Assembly (NCBI GenBank): GCA_029863035.1
Contig: JAOTWH010000128.1
Location: forward strand, 1-6,526
DNA from: Acidimicrobiia bacterium
Lineage (GTDB): Bacteria > Actinomycetota > Acidimicrobiia > UBA5794 > JAOTWH01
Reading direction: 5' to 3'
Length of the DNA stretch: 6,526 nt
Position numbers and translations under genes: made by a program. Of the stretch, positions 4,801 through 6,526 are shown in pieces. The notes under the pieces are model-generated. The model did no database searches, had not been told where the DNA came from, and worked only from the letters and a program-made list of their open reading frames with translations. Position 1 is the stretch's first letter. Every line of letters starts with the position of its first letter.

Positions 4801-5993
4801 TGAGACCCCTCGAAGAACCGGCCGCCGCCCTGGCTCGCTTGCTGGACCTGCTCAAACCGGTCTCTACCGAGCATGTGGACATGGCCGACGCCTTCGGCAG
4901 GGTTCTGGGTCACGAAGTGGTGGCAGACCGCCCCAGTCCGTCCGTCGATGTCACTGCCATGGATGGGTTCGCGGTTCGGCTAGCCGACCTGCCTGGAGTT
5001 CTTCCTGTGGCAGGAGAAGTGGCCATCGGGCAACAGCCACCAGAGTTGCCTGCTGGTGCAACGGTGCGGATCTTCACCGGCGGCGCGGTACCGGCCGATG
5101 CCGAGGCAGTTATCAAGCGCGAAGATGTTGTCGAGAACGGCGACTCGATCGAGGTGCCGGCTGGTTTGGCGGTGGAGCCAGGTCAGCACATCCGCCGCGC
5201 CGGTGAGAACCTCCAGGAAGGTGAGTTGGTACTGGAGGGTGGGGTGGCGGTCGACTCCGCGGTCGCCGCCGCACTTTCCACCTTCGGTTTCACCCGCCCA
5301 TTCGTGCACCATCGGGTTGGCGTTGGCATCATCGTCACCGGTGACGAGGTCTTGCCTCCCGACTCGGTCCCCACCCCATGGCAACTGCGCGACTCCAATG
5401 GGGCATCGCTGGCTGCGCTGGTGGCCTCGGTCCCCTGGGCCGAGGTGATCACCACGGTGCGCCAGGTCGACAAGCCAGACCTGCTCTATGACGAGTTGGA
5501 GGAGGCTCTTGATCGGTGCCATGTTGTGCTCATCACCGGCGGGGTCTCGATGGGGGACTACGACTTCGTTCCAGACGTGGTTGCCAGGGCGGGGGCGGAC
5601 ATCGTCTTTCACGGGCTGTCGCAGAGACCAGGCAAGCCCATGTTGGGGGCGGTGGGTCCCGAGGGTCAGGCCATTCTGGGCCTGCCGGGCAATCCGGTAT
5701 CTGTGATGGCTACTGCCCGTCGCCTTGGCGTGCCGGTGTTGCGGAAGTTGGCCGGGTTCTCTCGCCCCGACCCGCCGCCGCCCGAGGCGCGGCTGGCAGA
5801 TCCCGATGACCAGAACATCGATCTGTGGTGGAATCGTTTGGTGCGGATGGTCGAGCCAGGCGTCGCCGAGTTGGTTCCCACCAGAGGTTCCGGCGATCTT
5901 GTATCGGCCGCCCGTTCAGACGGATTCGTGGTCATCCCTCCCGGCCGCCATGGCCCCGGTCCGTGGCCCTACTACGGCTGGGGCATCCGTTGA
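4800..5993 (+). CDS. moeA: Molybdopterin molybdenumtransferase MoeA
   Basis: A 397-residue protein of normal family length that inserts molybdate into adenylylated molybdopterin. Motifs in order: D-V-T-A-M-D-G-F-A (residues 50-58), F-T-G-G-A-V-P-A-D-A-E-A-V (92-104), R-R-A-G-E-N (132-137), V-T-G-D-E-V (179-184), R-D-S-N (197-200), T-G-G-V-S-M-G-D-Y-D (246-255), R-P-G-K-P (276-280) and G-L-P-G-N-P-V-S (294-301). These include the conserved aspartates of the active cleft. The C-terminal domain (about 325-397) is present and Pro/Gly-rich. The ATG shares its first base with the MoaE stop (TGATG). The stop overlaps a TTG start of MoaC. Nothing looks broken. Confidence 0.95.
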   Translation: MRPLEEPAAALARLLDLLKPVSTEHVDMADAFGRVLGHEVVADRPSPSVDVTAMDGFAVRLADLPGVLPVAGEVAIGQQPPELPAGATVRIFTGGAVPADAEAVIKREDVVENGDSIEVPAGLAVEPGQHIRRAGENLQEGELVLEGGVAVDSAVAAALSTFGFTRPFVHHRVGVGIIVTGDEVLPPDSVPTPWQLRDSNGASLAALVASVPWAEVITTVRQVDKPDLLYDELEEALDRCHVVLITGGVSMGDYDFVPDVVARAGADIVFHGLSQRPGKPMLGAVGPEGQAILGLPGNPVSVMATARRLGVPVLRKLAGFSRPDPPPPEARLADPDDQNIDLWWNRLVRMVEPGVAELVPTRGSGDLVSAARSDGFVVIPPGRHGPGPWPYYGWGIR

Positions 5994-6466
5994 GCGGCGG
6001 TCTCAGCCACATGGACGAGACCGGTGCGGCTCATATGGTCGATGTCGGTGCTAAGGAGGTGACGGAGCGTCAAGCGGTCGCCACAGGCAAAGTGCGGGCA
6101 TCGGATGATTTGTTGGACGCGGTGGAGGCCGACTCTCTCGACAAGGGCAACTTGTTGGACACCGCTCGGCTTGCCGGCATCCAAGCGGCCAAGCGCACCG
6201 CCGAGCTGATCCCGTTGTGCCATCCGCTGCCGCTCGACCACGTCGATGTTGAGGCATGGGTCGAGCGGCCGTTCGTCATGGTGAAGGCAACTGTGCGGGC
6301 CACCGCTCGCACCGGGGTGGAGATGGAGGCTTTAACGGCAGTGTCGGTTGCCGCGCTCACCGTCTACGACATGGGCAAGGCGGTCGACAAGGGGATGGTG
6401 GTGGAAGAGGTGCGTCTGCTCCACAAGAGCGGTGGGCGCAGCGGCGAGTGGAATGCTCCCCGGTGA
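5990..6466 (+). CDS. moaC: Cyclic pyranopterin monophosphate synthase MoaC
   Basis: From a TTG at 5990 the protein has 158 residues, the usual MoaC length. It forms cyclic pyranopterin monophosphate from the product of MoaA. Motifs: H-M-D-E-T-G-A-A-H-M-V-D-V (residues 7-19), K52-G-N, A-R-L-A-G-I-Q-A-A-K-R-T (59-70), L-C-H78-P-L, G-V-E-M-E-A-L-T-A (109-117), Y-D127-M-G-K130 and K-S-G-G-R-S-G (146-152). Lys52, His78, Asp127 and Lys130 correspond to the conserved active-site residues. The first ATG in frame (6011) would cut off L-S-H, which aligns with the conserved L-T-H before the first Asp of other MoaC proteins, so TTG 5990, overlapping the MoeA stop as TTGA, is preferred. The stop overlaps the next start (GTGA). 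Confidence 0.93.
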   Translation: MSGGLSHMDETGAAHMVDVGAKEVTERQAVATGKVRASDDLLDAVEADSLDKGNLLDTARLAGIQAAKRTAELIPLCHPLPLDHVDVEAWVERPFVMVKATVRATARTGVEMEALTAVSVAALTVYDMGKAVDKGMVVEEVRLLHKSGGRSGEWNAPR

Positions 6467-6526
6467 CCGAGCCGATCACCTTCGCCGTCCTCACCGTTTC
6501 CGACAGGCGTTTCCAAGGTGCAGCCG
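6463..6526 (+). CDS. MogA/MoaB family molybdopterin adenylyltransferase, N-terminal fragment cut by window edge
   Basis: From GTG 6463, overlapping the MoaC stop as GTGA, the frame stays open to the window edge and gives 21 residues. They contain F-A-V-L-T-V-S-D-R-R, the typical first strand of MogA/MoaB/MoeA-domain proteins that bind molybdopterin and activate it with ATP. Position after MoaC in a Moco operon supports the call. MogA and MoaB cannot be told apart from this fragment. Confidence 0.8.
   Translation, partial: MTEPITFAVLTVSDRRFQGAA

Noticed and set aside
5825..5989. 165-base upstream extension of the MoaC frame
   Set aside because: The translation is an Arg-rich shadow of MoeA and is absent from MoaC proteins.
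1..6526. CRISPR array, tRNA, insertion sequence or prophage signals
   Set aside because: No spaced direct repeats, cloverleaf-like sequence, transposase frame, terminal inverted repeats or phage genes were seen on either strand.

Overview
The window is G+C-rich bacterial chromosomal DNA with dense, mostly rightward genes. The style suggests an actinobacterium: a SigE-like ECF sigma factor, probable leaderless starts, GTG and TTG starts, Asp-box proteins rich in 'AVG...S.DG..W' repeats, and a compact Moco operon. An Acidimicrobiia-like lineage is possible, but that is an inference from style and not a taxonomic assignment. I see no tRNA, rRNA, CRISPR array, insertion sequence or phage gene.

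Left end (1-407). A small dodecin-family gene runs leftward (123-341). Beyond its stop is a C-rich, hairpin-rich stretch (1-122) that carries a G-quadruplex motif on the transcribed minus strand. To its right, a 66-bp divergent intergenic region holds three CTAG tetramers exactly 7 bp apart and two inverted repeats. It must contain the starts of both the dodecin gene and the rightward nitroreductase gene.

Signalling block (408-3768). A nitroreductase-family flavoprotein is followed by an ECF sigma factor and, through an ATGA overlap, by a 716-residue single-pass membrane protein. That protein has a short cytoplasmic head and a large outer region with six Asp-box motifs. The layout is that of a sigma factor with a membrane-bound regulator, but the cytoplasmic part is too short for a classical anti-sigma domain. 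Inside the propeller-like region is a tandemly duplicated ~75-residue insert. A near-perfect ECF-type promoter (GGAACC-N16-CGTC) lies immediately before the sigma ATG at 1109. It suggests autoregulation and a leaderless or nearly leaderless transcript.

Molybdenum cofactor operon (3825-6526, continuing off the right edge). A cysteine-free carboxymuconolactone-decarboxylase-family protein is followed by MoaD, MoaE, MoeA, MoaC and the first codons of a MogA/MoaB-type protein. All junctions overlap by 1 or 4 bases (ATGA, ATGA, TGATG, TTGA, GTGA), so the genes are almost certainly co-transcribed and translationally coupled. MoaC (with MoaA, not seen here) makes cyclic pyranopterin monophosphate. 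MoaD and MoaE insert the dithiolene sulfurs, MogA adenylylates molybdopterin, and MoeA inserts molybdate.

The most promising material for new biology is the sigma factor/Asp-box membrane protein pair with its own ECF promoter. Next are the cysteine-less CMD protein leading the Moco operon and the regulatory structure around the dodecin gene.
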